Below are positions 48,656 through 57,182 of a stretch of DNA of 64,000 nt, in pieces. This stretch comes from Rouxiella chamberiensis. Lineage in GTDB: Bacteria; Pseudomonadota; Gammaproteobacteria; Enterobacterales; Enterobacteriaceae. The stretch covers positions 620,001 to 684,000 of the forward strand of contig NZ_CP114058.1 of the NCBI RefSeq assembly GCF_026967475.1, in the 5' to 3' direction. The notes under the pieces were generated by a model that ran no database searches, was not told where the DNA came from, and saw only the letters and a list, made by a program, of their open reading frames with translations. The position numbers and the translations under genes were made by a program. The number at the start of each line of letters is the position of its first letter. The first letter of the stretch is position 1.

Positions 48656-49372
48656 ATGCTGACGCCTCATCACCGGTCAACGCTGACCGGTTTCATCATT
48701 GATTCAGAAGAAGGCGTCATCACGGGCAACGCCGACATTCGTTACTGTAAAGTGACGTTCGATATCAAAGCTTACTCTGATGCGGCGTTTGCGCAGTATG
48801 GACGGGCATTTCCGGCACATTTATCGCGCGCCGTAGCCAAACGCAAAGCCGAATATCTGGCGGGGCGTTTCTGTTGCGCTCGTGCATTGGCGCCGTTTTC
48901 CATCACGCAGGAAGTCACTAAAAATAGCGATCGCTCACCGTGCTGGCCTCGCGGAATGTCGGGAACGATTTCGCATGGCGATAATCAGGCGGTGGCGCTC
49001 GTCACGAGGCAACCGGGCGTCTCGCCCGGCATCGATATCGAGAGCTTTAATCCCGCCGTGTTGCGCGAGATTGCCGACAGCATCGTTACGCCCGCCGAAG
49101 CTGCGTTGCTGGCAAGTCTACCCATTGATACCGACGTAGCGCTGTTGCTGGCGTTTTCCGCAAAAGAGAGTCTCTTCAAGGCCCTCTATCCGAGCGTTCA
49201 GGTATTTTTCGGCTTCGACTACGCCAGGGTTGAATCCATCGACGAGCAGGAGCAGCGCTTTGTCTTGCGACTCACGCAGGATATCAACGCCCGTTATCGG
49301 CAGGAAATGACCTTCGACGGACGTTATCTGTTTGACGGGAAACATATCGTGACGCTCATTGTCGCCACCTAA
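48656..49372 (+). CDS. entD: 4'-phosphopantetheinyl transferase EntD-like
   Basis: 238 residues from ATG 48656, preceded by AAGGA. It carries the Sfp/EntD signatures: SRAVAKRKAEYLAGRFCCARAL, PRGMSGTISHG, GIDIESF (metal and CoA binding) and FSAKESLFKALYP. The enzyme attaches the phosphopantetheine arm of CoA to carrier proteins, in E. coli those of enterobactin synthesis. None of the other ent genes is near; it lies 31 bp after bisC. The symbol follows similarity only; a role in another siderophore or NRPS pathway is possible. Confidence 0.82.
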   Translation: MLTPHHRSTLTGFIIDSEEGVITGNADIRYCKVTFDIKAYSDAAFAQYGRAFPAHLSRAVAKRKAEYLAGRFCCARALAPFSITQEVTKNSDRSPCWPRGMSGTISHGDNQAVALVTRQPGVSPGIDIESFNPAVLREIADSIVTPAEAALLASLPIDTDVALLLAFSAKESLFKALYPSVQVFFGFDYARVESIDEQEQRFVLRLTQDINARYRQEMTFDGRYLFDGKHIVTLIVAT

Positions 49373-49378
49373 AACGCT

Positions 49379-49417
49379 GTTGCTCCGCCTTTGCGATAAC
49401 GTCAACGGCAGAGCAAC
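49379..49417. terminator. Hairpin between convergent entD and kinase genes
   Basis: Stem GTTGCTC / GAGCAAC extended by GCC/GGC. On the minus strand it is followed by a short T-run (GTTTT). Confidence 0.5.
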
Positions 49418-49425
49418 GCGCGGGT

Positions 49426-50331
49426 TCAGGCGACGCAGGGTTGCAGGTCGTTAATATAGGGGAAAGAGCCCTGACCGCCATAATTCTGCACCGAGAAGGC
49501 GCTGACCTGCGAGGCAAAGGCGATGGAGTCGGCAAGCGGGAGACGCTTGATGATGCCGTAAGCCAGTGCGCCAATATAGGAATCCCCGGCACCGGTCGTA
49601 TCGACCACGGCCGCGCATTTAACCGCCGGAAAGTGGCCGTTTTCATCATCGGCCACCACCACCGAGCCCTTCTCGCCGAGTGTCACAATCACCGCCTTTC
49701 TGACTTCGCTGCGCAACGCGTGGGCCGCCTTGAGGGCTTGCTGTGGCGTCTCTACCGTATAGCCCAGCATAAACGACGCCTCGGTTTCATTAACCACCAG
49801 ATAATCAATCTGATTCAGAAGGGCACGTTCGATATCGCGGGCAGGCGCGTTGTTCAATAACAGCGTACAGCCAAACTGACGGGCCTTTTCAATCGTGAGC
49901 GCCACCACGTCGGGGGCGATTTCAGATTGCAGAATAACCAGCGGCGCGTCGACAAAGAAGGCGTCTTTGATATCCTCGACCGCCAGCGCATAATTGGCAC
50001 CTTTGATGATGGTGCTGCAATAGTCGCCGCTTTGCAGAATCTGTACCAATCCCAGCCCCGACGCGCCCTGACGTTTGATATCGATGCAGGAAACCTGATT
50101 CTCTTTCAGCGAGTTCAGCAGCTCGGTGCCAAAGAGATCATCGCCCACACAGCCGACCATATTAACCTTCAGCCCGAGACGTGCGCATTGCACGGCCTGA
50201 TTGCCGCCCTTGCCGCCCGGCATTTGCAGCAGGCCTTCACCGGTAAAGGTTTCACCGATTAACGGCAGGCGTGCCTGTTTAACCAGGATATCGAAGTTCA
50301 AACTTCCCACAACCAGAACGTCAGTTTTCAT
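49426..50331 (-). CDS. PfkB-family carbohydrate kinase (ribokinase-like)
   Basis: 301 residues from ATG 50331 (AGGGAAA before it). PfkB signature 1 at residues about 34-60 (LLQMPGGKGGNQAVQCARLG) and signature 2 VVDTTGAGDSYIGALAYG, where the Asp is the catalytic base. It resembles ribokinase but lacks enough detail to name the sugar. Downstream of an RpiR regulator gene on the same strand (21 bp apart) and divergent from an isomerase and a transporter, so the four genes form one carbohydrate locus. Confidence 0.87.
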   Translation of the reverse strand: MKTDVLVVGSLNFDILVKQARLPLIGETFTGEGLLQMPGGKGGNQAVQCARLGLKVNMVGCVGDDLFGTELLNSLKENQVSCIDIKRQGASGLGLVQILQSGDYCSTIIKGANYALAVEDIKDAFFVDAPLVILQSEIAPDVVALTIEKARQFGCTLLLNNAPARDIERALLNQIDYLVVNETEASFMLGYTVETPQQALKAAHALRSEVRKAVIVTLGEKGSVVVADDENGHFPAVKCAAVVDTTGAGDSYIGALAYGIIKRLPLADSIAFASQVSAFSVQNYGGQGSFPYINDLQPCVA

Positions 50332-50351
50332 CACAATTTCCCTAATCAAAT

Positions 50352-51220
50352 TTAAACGCGTTTCGCCAGCACGGAATCGCGTGTCTTATGCAAGTTGGCC
50401 TGGCTTTTTTGACCGCGCTCGTTGGCCAGGATGGTGAACAGCGCATCAAGAATATTCAGATGCACAATTCGGGTTGAGGCGTTCTCTCCGGTAATAGGAT
50501 TATTTTTAACGGAGGAGACAATCGCGTGATCGGAAACCAGCGTCACGGGGCTGTTTAAATAGTTGGTAATACAGACCGTACTGGCGCCATTGGCACGCGC
50601 CGATTTCAGCATATGGAAAACGTCGGAAGTTTTGCCCGAATGAGAGATGCCGATGGCGATATCGCCCGGCTGCATCAGTGCGGCCGACATCTGCTGCATA
50701 TGCGAGTCGTAATAAACGTTGGAGAAAATACCTATCTTCAAAAGCTTATGATGAAAGTCGGAGCACAGGGCGCTCGAGCCTCCACAGCCGGTTAATATCA
50801 GTTTGTTCTTCTCGTCGAAATTAATCAGCAGCTGCGCCACCTGATTAAAGACGGTGGAATTAATCAGGCTCAGGGATTCCTGCAACGCGAAAATGGAGTT
50901 CATTACCGTACGCTCAAGCACATCTTCATAGCGACCGGGGGCATACACCTCGTGTTGAAGGTTTTCCTCTTCCAGCGGATTTATCTGGCTTATCGAGTGT
51001 TTCAGCTCGTGAAAACCGTTGCAGCCTAGTTTCTTGGAGACTTTGGTAATACTGGCCACGCTGACCTTCAAAAAGGTCGAGACATCATTAATGCGCATCG
51101 ATGAAATAACGTCTGGATTATTCTCGATGAAATGCGCGATGGATCGCTCTTTTTACCCAGCGTGGGAGCGAGCGTCTTGGCATAAAGCAATATTTCCCTG
51201 CCGGTTAAAGTCTGCTGCAT
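50352..51220 (-). CDS. MurR/RpiR family regulator, one frameshift
   Basis: About 289 residues after repair. The N-terminus starts MQQTLTGREILLYAKTLAPTLGKKERSIAHFIENNPDVISSMRINDVSTFLKVSVASITKVSKKLGCNGFHELKH, a helix-turn-helix of the RpiR type; the C-terminus is a SIS sugar-phosphate domain (KLILTGCGGSSALCSDFHHKLLKIG, GDIAIGISHSGKTSDVFHMLKSARANGASTVCITN). The frame breaks opposite the T-run 51150-51154; one base added restores KKERSIAHF. Several AGTAAAA/TTTTACT repeats in the divergent region are its likely operators. The inducer is probably the sugar phosphate made by the adjacent kinase. Confidence 0.88.
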
Positions 51221-51254
51221 GGTATTTAATTTCCAGGAGGGCCCGAAAGTATTG

Positions 51255-51274
51255 AGTAAAAGAATTATTTTACT
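51255..51274. promoter_or_regulatory. RpiR-type operator candidate, proximal to rpiR
   Basis: Inverted repeat AGTAAAA-N6-TTTTACT, 35 bp before the regulator start. The same half-sites recur at 51382-51400. Confidence 0.65.
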
Positions 51275-51381
51275 TAAGGGCGGGGTTAGGAACTTTAGTA
51301 ATACGGTAGCATGCTTCAACACCTTAAAAGTGTTATCTAAATCACGGTTATGGTGTTTAAATCCATCTTTTTTACTTTTCC

Positions 51382-51400
51382 ATTTTACTCAGAGTAAAAT
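51382..51400. promoter_or_regulatory. RpiR-type operator candidate, proximal to isomerase gene
   Basis: ATTTTACTCAGAGTAAAAT, a perfect palindrome with 8-bp arms and a CAG centre. A further half-site TATTTTACTG follows at 51411. Together with 51255 it fits binding of one dimeric regulator controlling both divergent transcripts. The 51221-51520 region holds no gene. Confidence 0.7.
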
Positions 51401-51520
51401 TTTTACCGTCTATTTTACTGTAATAAAAAACTTTAAGTGTTAGACCGCATTTCTATTTTGCATTGCCTTTGCCTTGCATTATAAGTATCGACGTCGTCAA
51501 AAATGCTAAGGAATTTTATT

Positions 51521-52480
51521 ATGAAGTTTTCATCACGAATTAATTCGTTCAAATCACGACCAGAACTCTTTTTCGATAAAGATAAAATCGATACCGTTGA
51601 TTTAATTAAACGCATGGCGTCGGTAAAAGGATTGACTCACGTCGAGCTGAATTATCCGGAGCACTTCCAGAACAACACGCTAAACGAGATAAGGGATGCC
51701 ATCGAATCCTCCTCATTGCAGTTGGGTGGCATTGCGCTGCGTTATCAGAAACATTTCAACGAAGGCGAGTTCAGCAATCCTGATGCGGCAATTCGTGAAA
51801 AAGCCATCGACATCACGATGGAAGCGGTGAATGTCTGCCGTGAACTGGGCGGTGAGACGGTGACGCTGTGGTTTGCCAACGACGGTTTCGACTACCCGGT
51901 TCAACTCGATTACGAGCGCGCCTACAAAGATACCGTCGAGGCGATTAAACGCGTAACCTCCGCCAATCCGGACATCACGTTCAGCTTCGAGTACAAACCT
52001 TACGAGCCGAGAACCTTCTCTCTGATTGGTGATGTCTGCGCGACGCTGATGCTGATTGACGATGTCGGTCAGAAAAACCTCGGCATTACCCTCGACTTCT
52101 GCCATATGATCATGAAAAAAGAGAATCCCGCCTATTCTCTGTTCCTGTCTGCGCAGCGAAACCGTCTGGTCGGATTCCATTTAAATGATGGTTATGGACA
52201 TTTTGACGACGGTTTGATGCTGGGTACAGTGCATTTGCTGCAAACGCTGGAATATATCTATTACGCGAAAAAATATAAATTTGATGGTCTGGTTTATTTC
52301 GATACTTTCCCAAGCCGTGAAGACCCGGTTAGAGAGTGTGAACAAAATATCAAAATGTATAATGCTTTGGCCGATTATATTGATTCAGTGTCGCTTGAAG
52401 AAATCGACGCCATTATTAAATCGCAAGATGCGATTAAAATACAAAGCCTGCTGTTATCGCTCATAACAAATAAAGCGTAA
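51521..52480 (+). CDS. Sugar phosphate isomerase/epimerase-type TIM-barrel protein
   Basis: 319 residues from ATG 51521 (AAGGAATT before it). A xylose isomerase-like (AP endonuclease family 2) TIM barrel with candidate metal ligands Glu in FSFEYKPYEPR, Asp and His in GITLDFCHMIMKKE and His in GFHLNDGYGHFDDG, and a final acid in YFDTFPSREDP. Such proteins isomerise or epimerise ketoses and polyol-derived sugars. It is divergent from the RpiR gene and followed by a transporter gene. Confidence 0.8.
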   Translation: MKFSSRINSFKSRPELFFDKDKIDTVDLIKRMASVKGLTHVELNYPEHFQNNTLNEIRDAIESSSLQLGGIALRYQKHFNEGEFSNPDAAIREKAIDITMEAVNVCRELGGETVTLWFANDGFDYPVQLDYERAYKDTVEAIKRVTSANPDITFSFEYKPYEPRTFSLIGDVCATLMLIDDVGQKNLGITLDFCHMIMKKENPAYSLFLSAQRNRLVGFHLNDGYGHFDDGLMLGTVHLLQTLEYIYYAKKYKFDGLVYFDTFPSREDPVRECEQNIKMYNALADYIDSVSLEEIDAIIKSQDAIKIQSLLLSLITNKA

Positions 52481-52563
52481 AATGCCGCAATAGCGATATT
52501 GGCAGAATACCCTCATTTCATGATCTCTTGATAGACATTGTGCACGCAATGTCTGGAGGCCAT

Positions 52564-53799
52564 ATGTTAGATAGAATAGGCTTACCTTCAAATTTACTGT
52601 GGGGCTATATCGGCCTCACGCTTTTTATGGTCGGGGATGGCGTCGAGCAGGCCTGGATTTCTTTATATCTGGTAGATAAAGGATTGCAGGTTTCCGATGC
52701 TTCGTTTCTCTTGACCTTTTACGGGGTAACTGTAACCTTGGCCGCCTGGTTGTCGGGCGTGCTGGTGCAAACGCTTGGCCCGCGAAAAGTAATGCTTTAT
52801 GGGTTGCTGGCTTTTGTGATTGGCAGCCTCGGCTTTATCGGGCTGGGTATGCCGACGCTCAATATGGCGGTCATGATCCCGTTCTACGCCATTCGCGGGC
52901 TGGGTTATCCGCTGTTTGCCTACTCATTCCTGATTTGGATCAACTACAGTTCGCCCATTGAAAAGCGTGCCACCGCCGTGGGCTGGTTCTGGTTTACCTT
53001 TTCGCTGGGTCTGAGCGTGATGGGGCCGTATTTATCTTCACTGCTGCTGCCGATGATGGGGCATATCAATGTGCTGTGGATGGGCTGTGTTTTTGTGATA
53101 ATCGGTTCTGTGCTGGCGATTTTTGCCAATAAGGATAGGGTGCCGGCCGACGAGATCCATCCTTTCTCGCTGACCGAGTTACTCAGCTGCATCACGATTC
53201 TCAAAAGACCGCGCATTGCGACCGGGCTGGTGGTGAAATCGATCAACGGCATTGCGCAATATGGATTGGCGGTGTTCCTGCCTGTCTATCTGGCGAAGTT
53301 TGGTTATAGCCAGACCGAGTGGCTGCATATGTGGTCGGCAGTCTTTGTGGTGGCGATTTTTGCCAATCTGTTCTTTGGTTTCTTCGGCGACAAGTTTGGT
53401 TGGCGCAATACTATCATGTGGATTGGCGGCGTCTGTTATGCCATTGTGCTGATGCTGATTTGGCTGACACCGCAATATGCCGGGCACAATTTCTACCTGA
53501 TGACTTTCGTGCTATGCCTGTGCGGCGTGACGATGGCCGGTTATGTGCCGCTTTCGGCGCTGTTCCCGCTGCTTGCACCCGACAACAAAGGCGCAGCGAT
53601 GTCTGTACTGAATCTGGGTGCGGGTCTGGGCGCTTTTCTGGCTCCAGCCATTGCGGGCGTATTCTATGCTCCGCTCGGCGCGGGCGGCGTGTTGGCGATT
53701 TACGCTGGCCTGTATATTTTGAGTGCCGTTCTCACGCCGTTCCTCAAAACGCCTGAAGAGATTGAAGGACAGGTCGTGTTGAAAAACAAGACGATTTAA
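52564..53799 (+). CDS. MFS transporter, polyol/sugar type (RbtT-like)
   Basis: 411 residues from ATG 52564, directly after the GGAGG site. About twelve membrane segments; FMVGDGVEQAWISLYLVDKGLQVSDASFLLTFYGVTV, GPRKVMLYGLLAFVIGS, YPLFAYSFLIWINYSSPIEKRATAVGWFW and FFGDKFGWRNTIMWIGG are close to the ribitol/arabinitol transporter group of enterobacteria. It probably imports the substrate of the nearby isomerase and kinase. Same strand as the isomerase gene, 83 bp apart. Confidence 0.87.
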   Translation: MLDRIGLPSNLLWGYIGLTLFMVGDGVEQAWISLYLVDKGLQVSDASFLLTFYGVTVTLAAWLSGVLVQTLGPRKVMLYGLLAFVIGSLGFIGLGMPTLNMAVMIPFYAIRGLGYPLFAYSFLIWINYSSPIEKRATAVGWFWFTFSLGLSVMGPYLSSLLLPMMGHINVLWMGCVFVIIGSVLAIFANKDRVPADEIHPFSLTELLSCITILKRPRIATGLVVKSINGIAQYGLAVFLPVYLAKFGYSQTEWLHMWSAVFVVAIFANLFFGFFGDKFGWRNTIMWIGGVCYAIVLMLIWLTPQYAGHNFYLMTFVLCLCGVTMAGYVPLSALFPLLAPDNKGAAMSVLNLGAGLGAFLAPAIAGVFYAPLGAGGVLAIYAGLYILSAVLTPFLKTPEEIEGQVVLKNKTI

Positions 53800-53810
53800 T
53801 GCAAGACCAT

Positions 53811-53851
53811 AAAAACGCGCCGAAGATGCCAATTCTTCGGCGCGTTTTTTT
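53811..53851. terminator. Bidirectional intrinsic terminator
   Basis: Fifteen-bp stem AAAACGCGCCGAAGA / TCTTCGGCGCGTTTT with T-runs on both strands. It separates the transporter gene and the convergent dipeptidase gene. Confidence 0.93.
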
Positions 53852-55326
53852 ATGACTGTTCGGCGAGGTGGCGATCGAGTCGGACAAGCGCCAGCAGATA
53901 AACCGGCAGGGCATTCAGCAGCGTGGGCAGATGCAGCGTTTCATCCGCGCCATGCGGCAATCCGTGGCCTTCGGGCAGGAAATCGGGTGCATTTTCCGCG
54001 GTACGCGCATAGCCCGGCCCAAAGGTGATGGCACGTGGCAGCACCTTGGAATGCGTCACGCCCCCATTGAATAAGGCGCGTCGTGGCGCTCCGTTATCTG
54101 ATTCCAGGTGTCTTGCAGGAGCCTCAGCACAGGGTCGCTTTCCGGCCAGTAAAACGGCGGCACATCGCGCAACGCAGCCTGAATCACGATGTCGCCCCCA
54201 TTCGGCGAGCTGTCGTTGTAACGTATTGAGGATCTCCGGACCTTTTGTGGTGACGGGATAGCGAATATCTGAATGAATCAACAAGGTATTTTCGGTGGAA
54301 GACTGCCAGTAGCCGCCATTGAGGGTCAGCTTGCCGGACGGCGTATCTTCAAGGGCCAGATTCGCCCCTTCGCCAAACGGCGAAACAAAGAGGCGGGCCA
54401 GACTGCTTGCCAGTTGATGCTCGCGCGTAGACAGCAACTCAAGCTGCACCAGTGCCGAAAGCAGCACCGGCGCGGCATTGAGGGTGGGGTCGGGGAAAGC
54501 CGCATGACCGGCCTTGCCTTTTGCAATCAGCAATACTCCCTTATCGGTTTTCCGGGCGCTGATTCTGCCCGTTGCCGGACCCTGCAACGCAGCGATTTTC
54601 TGCTCAAGCGCCGTAGTAAGGGCAATATCGAGCAGAATCTCTGCGTGCGCCGGGACACTGTTACTGGCATTACCCGCGCTAAGGCCCGCCAGTAACGCCA
54701 GCCTCTTTCACTTCAAGCGTGAAACTGATTTGGCCCTTTTGCGCAAAGTTGACCGGGAATTTACCGTCGGTAACGATCGACAGGCGCGGAACAGGACCCT
54801 TTTCGGCAAACCAGCGCAGATCCGCCATATTGGTTTCTTCCGCCAGGCCATAAATAATGCGCAGATTATGATGCAAAGGGATCTTGAGATCGCGAATAAG
54901 CTTTAACAGATACAGGTCGAGAATGGCCGGACCTTTGTTGTCCGACACGCCGCGACCTATCAGGAAATCGTCGCGACGAGTCAGAGAAAAGGGCGGGTAG
55001 GTCCAGTTTTCACCGGCAGGCACCACATCGAGATGACTGACCAGACCAATATCCTGCGCGTGATCGCCAAAGATTATCGAACCGGCATAACCTTCGTGTT
55101 CTTCTGTACGAAAGCCTGCCTGTTTCGCCAGATTCAACGCATGGTCGAGCACCTTGACGCATTCGGGACCAAAGGGCGCGCCGGGTTTGGCTAAATCGGC
55201 ACGACTGATACTCGGGATGGCGACCCATTGTGCCAATTCACCTATCAGCTGTTCTTTATGTTGCGAAATCCAGGGTTCGACCTGCGAGAGTAATGCTTTT
55301 TCCTGTTCATTTAATGGCGCTGTCAT
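53850..55326 (-). CDS. M20 family dipeptidase (PepV/Sapep-like), three frameshifts
   Basis: Start chosen at ATG 55326 after AGGAGG. The first part contains the metal-binding motifs SHLDVVPAGENW (His, Asp), GRGVSDNKGPAILDL (Asp) and GLAEETN (Glu pair) of M20 zinc peptidases; the last part has GVTHSKVLPRAITFGPG and GHGLPHGADET. The frame breaks near 54698-54699 (extra base, then LLAGLSAGNASNSVPAHAEI), at the C-run 54195-54199 (one base too many; then DIVIQAALRDVPPFYWPESDP) and at the C-run 54061-54065 (one base missing; then GGVTHSK). About 490 residues after repair. Likely a cytosolic di- or tripeptidase. Confidence 0.85.
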
Positions 55327-55525
55327 CATTATCCTCCTCATGGTATTTCCCTCAGGGTAAACCAATGTTCGTCAACCCTTTAGTTAGATTCCTGCTATGT
55401 TTTGCCAGTGCGAACGAAAGCCTGACTCGCCCGGAGAGTGGCAATAAAATTTTCGGTAATATATTTTATTGAGTCAGAATTTTATTAACGGCTCATTTAT
55501 CTTTTTATGGTATGGAATAATCGTC

Positions 55526-55978
55526 ATGATTTCTGTTCAAAGAGAAGATCCCGCATCGCCTGATTCGCAGGTTTTAATTGAAGCATTGTCTGCCGTGCTG
55601 GCTGAAATTACGGGCGATAGCGGAAAGCGTCATTTCAATGCCGAGGACCTTGCCTGTGAAAAAGCCGTATGGGCGGTGGCAAGGAATAAAAGTCATGAAG
55701 CGCTGGGCTGTGGCGCTATACGCCCACTCTCCAATGACGTGGCGGAATTGAAGAGAATGTATGCCGATGGGCGTTATCCCGGTACAGGCGCTGCATTACT
55801 GGCTTTTCTGGAGCGTGCCGCGGCGGAATTAGGTTATCGGGAAGTGTGGCTCGAGACGCGCCATATTAATCGTCGAGCGGTAGCGTTTTATCTAAAACAT
55901 GGCTATCGGCAGAGAGCCAATTACGGGCCTTATGTAGGGCGCGACGAAGCCGTCTGTTTTTCTAAATCGCTTGGGTAG
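55526..55978 (+). CDS. GNAT family N-acetyltransferase
   Basis: 150 residues from ATG 55526, preceded by GGAA. Acetyl-CoA-binding region ELKRMYADGRYPGTGAALLAFLERAAAELGYREVWLETRHINRRAVAFYLKHGYRQ shows the motif A and B of GNAT enzymes; the usual R/Q-x-x-G-x-G/A loop is changed to YPGTGAA. Substrate unknown. Stands alone between divergent and same-strand genes. Confidence 0.8.
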   Translation: MISVQREDPASPDSQVLIEALSAVLAEITGDSGKRHFNAEDLACEKAVWAVARNKSHEALGCGAIRPLSNDVAELKRMYADGRYPGTGAALLAFLERAAAELGYREVWLETRHINRRAVAFYLKHGYRQRANYGPYVGRDEAVCFSKSLG

Positions 55979-56275
55979 AGAAGGGCGATGTATTCGATGA
56001 GTTAATCGGTAGAGTAATGACCCGTTTGTGCTCGACATGTTGTAGTCGTCGACAGGCCTTGTCGCTGCTATTGATGCCCAGAGAGAAAGCCATATCGGCG
56101 GAAAAGCCATGCTTGTTGTGTCTGTGAGCTTATAGGCAGCAACGCAGCGCTCGAACGTTATTTTCTGAGAATGTCGAATTTATGGCGACCGCTTCAGATT
56201 ATTAATACCGGTGTTTAAATGGCGGGCATAACGTTAATATCAAAGATTACCCCCGTAACTAGAGGTATCTCTCTT

Positions 56276-56656
56276 ATGCCGGAAACGACAGCAAACTTAT
56301 TCGCGTCATCCTTTGTTATTGCGGTACCCGATCTTGAAAAAAGTGCGGCGTATTTTCGGGATGCGCTCGGCTTTACCCTCGAATGGCCCGACGGGCTGGG
56401 CTGGCAGTTGGCTTCGCGCGGTGCGGTAAAAGTCATGCTGGGGCATTCACCGGATGTTTCAAGACCTGCCAGCCTCGGCGATCATAATTATTTCGGCTAT
56501 TTCAACACTGATGAGGTGGATGCGCTTTATCAGGAATTTGTTGCCTCGGGAGCCATTATTCTTCAACCGCCAGCCGATAAACCCCACGGCATGCGAGAAT
56601 TCACGATAGCGACGCCAGACGGCCACAGGATGATGATCGGGCAGGAAATTTCATAA
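56276..56656 (+). CDS. VOC family (glyoxalase/bleomycin resistance-like) protein
   Basis: 126 residues from ATG 56276, with AGAGG ten bases upstream; an in-frame ATG at 56219 lacks a ribosome site. The pattern SSFVIAVPDLEKSAAYFRDALGFTLEWPDGLGWQLASRG, FGYFNTDEVDALYQEFVASGAIILQPPADKPHGMREFTIATPDGHRMMIGQE has two beta-alpha-beta modules of a VOC fold. It may bind a drug or a small electrophile; the function is not predictable. Confidence 0.8.
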   Translation: MPETTANLFASSFVIAVPDLEKSAAYFRDALGFTLEWPDGLGWQLASRGAVKVMLGHSPDVSRPASLGDHNYFGYFNTDEVDALYQEFVASGAIILQPPADKPHGMREFTIATPDGHRMMIGQEIS

Positions 56657-56726
56657 GTTATTTCCTGCCCAAAAAAGGTCGAAGATTTTGAAGATCACAC
56701 AGGCCGCGCTCGCGGCCCTCATCCAT

Positions 56727-57054
56727 TCAGGCTTTCAGCCTATAGATACACGACTGATGAGTACGGCCATCCTGGGTCACGACATCAACGGGTACCCGTT
56801 CATAGCCTTCGCCTTCGAAGTCATCAAGAATGTGCCAGTTGGCCGTCAGATTTTCTGAAAAGAAGATGAAGCCGTCAACGCGGTTGCCGCTGTCATCCAG
56901 AACAATGCCCGGAAACCCCATTTCAGCTCCCCAGCCTTTGTTCAACAGAGAGCCGCCAACATGGCCTGCTTCAAATTGACCGCCGATGCCTTCAAGAAAC
57001 ATGGGCATTGGGGCGACCGGGTCCCAGCGTTCCATACACAAACAAACTTTCCAT
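56727..57054 (-). CDS. Gamma-glutamylcyclotransferase family protein, one frameshift
   Basis: About 108 residues after repair. From ATG 57054 the sequence reads MESLFVYGTLGPGRPNAHV, the diagnostic YGTL...N signature of the AIG2/GGCT fold. The frame then breaks in the A-run 56997-56999 (one base too many) and continues LEGIGGQFEAGHVGG... VDGFIFFSENLTANWHILDDFEGEGYERVPVDV, with the catalytic Glu in DDFEGEGYERV. Members convert gamma-glutamyl compounds to 5-oxoproline, the substrate of the pxp enzymes encoded elsewhere in this window; a functional link is speculative. Confidence 0.82.
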
Positions 57055-57118
57055 TTCAGCTCCTGTTTTCGCAACGAAGAGTGACTATACCGAAACAGTC
57101 TGCGGGTTTGAATTTGAA

Positions 57119-57143
57119 TTAAAAAAGCCACCTCCCGGTGGCT
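57119..57143 (-). terminator. Intrinsic terminator after treF
   Basis: Read on the minus strand: AGCCACC-GGGA-GGTGGCT followed by TTTTTT. Lies 40 bp past the treF stop. Confidence 0.9.
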
Positions 57144-57182
57144 GTACACAGTTTTTTACGGCAGAGAGAACGTTAATGGCGA

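Noticed and set aside
56639..56670. Hairpin GGGCAGGAAAT / ATTTCCTGCCC overlapping the end of the VOC gene, followed by AAAAAA
   Set aside because: On the plus strand it is followed by A and not T, and on the minus strand no T-run follows, so it is not a convincing terminator.
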